Positions 12,939 through 13,634 of a DNA stretch of 13,634 nt are shown here, piece by piece. The stretch lies in the NCBI GenBank assembly GCA_023387655.1, contig JAEWHR010000177.1:1-13634 (forward strand), read 5' to 3'. The notes below the pieces were generated by a model. It saw nothing but the letters and a program-made list of their open reading frames with translations. It was not told the DNA's origin and searched no databases. The position numbers and the translations under genes are program-made. Each line of letters starts with the position of its first letter. Positions within the stretch are counted from its first letter, which is position 1. The stretch comes from Bacillota bacterium (GTDB lineage: Bacteria; Bacillota; Clostridia; Lachnospirales; Lachnospiraceae).

Positions 12939-13634
12939 CTATTCTCCACCGAGCTTATTCATTATAATAAATCCTATCACTGCACATGGTATGCACCAAA
13001 GCCATTCTAATCCGGTTGGAAATCCTGGGAATATCTCAGCAACGGACCCTATCATAAACCCTAGTATTATTAAGTAAGTAGGCCTTGGATACTTGTTCAT
13101 TGCTTTCTCTAGTATCTTAGTCGTTAATAAAATACCAAGGATTCCACCAACTCCTAATGGAATCAAATATGGGAGATACAACTTTGAGATAGAATCCATT
13201 GTATTTTGATACATTCCCATAACTAATAACATATAAGATACGCTAATTCCTGGTAAAATTAGAGCGACAGCTACAAAGATACCTGCTGCCATCAATAGTA
13301 AAATTTCACTCATACCTACATTTAAAGACACAGTAAACAAATTCTCTGGTAAACGTGCGATTGAAACAACCAGTGCAATTCCAAATAATAGGCTGAAAAC
13401 TGTACTGAAAGATAATTTACTGACATCGGCTTTTTTTAATATAAAAGGAATGCCACCAGCTACAGCACCCAAAAAGAAATATAGTGTTGGCATAGGGTAC
13501 TTCTCAATAAGTGCAAGAATTGGCTTTGCAAATATAACCATACCAAGAAGTGCACCAATTACAAAAGGAATCAATACTTTCAGTGATTTCTTTGGTTGTT
13601 GAAAAAAACTACTAACAGATGTTATTAGTGAATC
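12939..13634 (-). CDS. popT: DUF368/PopT-type undecaprenyl-phosphate translocase (5' end outside window)
   Basis: The frame stays open to the right edge, so the start lies outside the window; 231 C-terminal residues are visible. A TTG within it (13572-13574) can pass for a start, but the preceding 20 codons, with S-L-K-V-L-I-P-F-V-I-G, match the DUF368 family, so that start is rejected. The protein has many hydrophobic segments, and the repeated P-x-P-T-Y motif (P-M-P-T-L-Y and P-R-P-T-Y) and L-P-G-I-S-V-S-Y typical of DUF368. Members named PopT have been shown to flip undecaprenyl phosphate back across the membrane for reuse in wall synthesis. It is convergent with the Cys-rich gene. Family is secure; the specific activity of this copy is inferred. 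Confidence 0.88.
   Translation of the reverse strand, partial: DSLITSVSSFFQQPKKSLKVLIPFVIGALLGMVIFAKPILALIEKYPMPTLYFFLGAVAGGIPFILKKADVSKLSFSTVFSLLFGIALVVSIARLPENLFTVSLNVGMSEILLLMAAGIFVAVALILPGISVSYMLLVMGMYQNTMDSISKLYLPYLIPLGVGGILGILLTTKILEKAMNKYPRPTYLIILGFMIGSVAEIFPGFPTGLEWLWCIPCAVIGFIIMNKLGGE

Overview
The window is AT-rich, Gram-positive chromosomal DNA. Genes carry strong GGAGG-type ribosome binding sites and some use GTG starts. The gene content (SH3/NlpC-P60 wall hydrolase, DUF1540, DUF421, DUF368, a YczE-type membrane protein, GH27 galactosidase and two very cysteine-rich, coat-like proteins) suggests a spore-forming, plant-polysaccharide-using clostridium of the Lachnospiraceae, close in style to Lachnoclostridium phytofermentans. 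That assignment is inference from style and gene content. No rRNA, tRNA, CRISPR array, phage gene or transposase is visible.

Left part (1-2024): a GC-rich block (39-137) with a 16-bp inverted repeat and a possible pseudoknot; a small lipoprotein gene; a convergent YczE-like membrane protein gene that overlaps it by 4 nt; a tandem array of about 24-bp units; and an ArsC/Spx-like thioredoxin-fold protein gene.

Centre-left (2136-6613): a clear sigma-A promoter drives a zinc-ribbon / four-helix membrane / degenerate NERD-like protein that starts at GTG 2237. Next is a secreted two-SH3 NlpC/P60 peptidoglycan endopeptidase. Its promoter region holds three evenly spaced WalR-like half sites, which suggests control by cell-wall homeostasis signalling. 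A membrane-anchored protein of unknown function follows, then a strong terminator whose U-tail region is tandemly repeated.

Centre (6708-9875): a 56-residue DUF1540 gene on the minus strand, opposite a larger spurious frame; a 369-residue protein with about 52 cysteines and many 8-residue repeats; a short flavin-reductase-like (PNPOx-fold) protein; and a DUF421 (YetF-type) membrane protein.

Right part (9896-13634): a two-gene minus-strand operon of a GH27 alpha-galactosidase-type enzyme and an SGNH/GDSL esterase; a second Cys-rich, repeat-bearing protein transcribed divergently; and a DUF368/PopT-type undecaprenyl-phosphate translocase cut by the right edge. The two Cys-rich genes share an AC-N16-AATAnnAT promoter-like arrangement resembling late mother-cell (SigK/SigE) promoters, which supports a joint role in the spore coat or outer layers. 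The recurring themes are cell envelope and spore surface, plus one carbohydrate-use operon.
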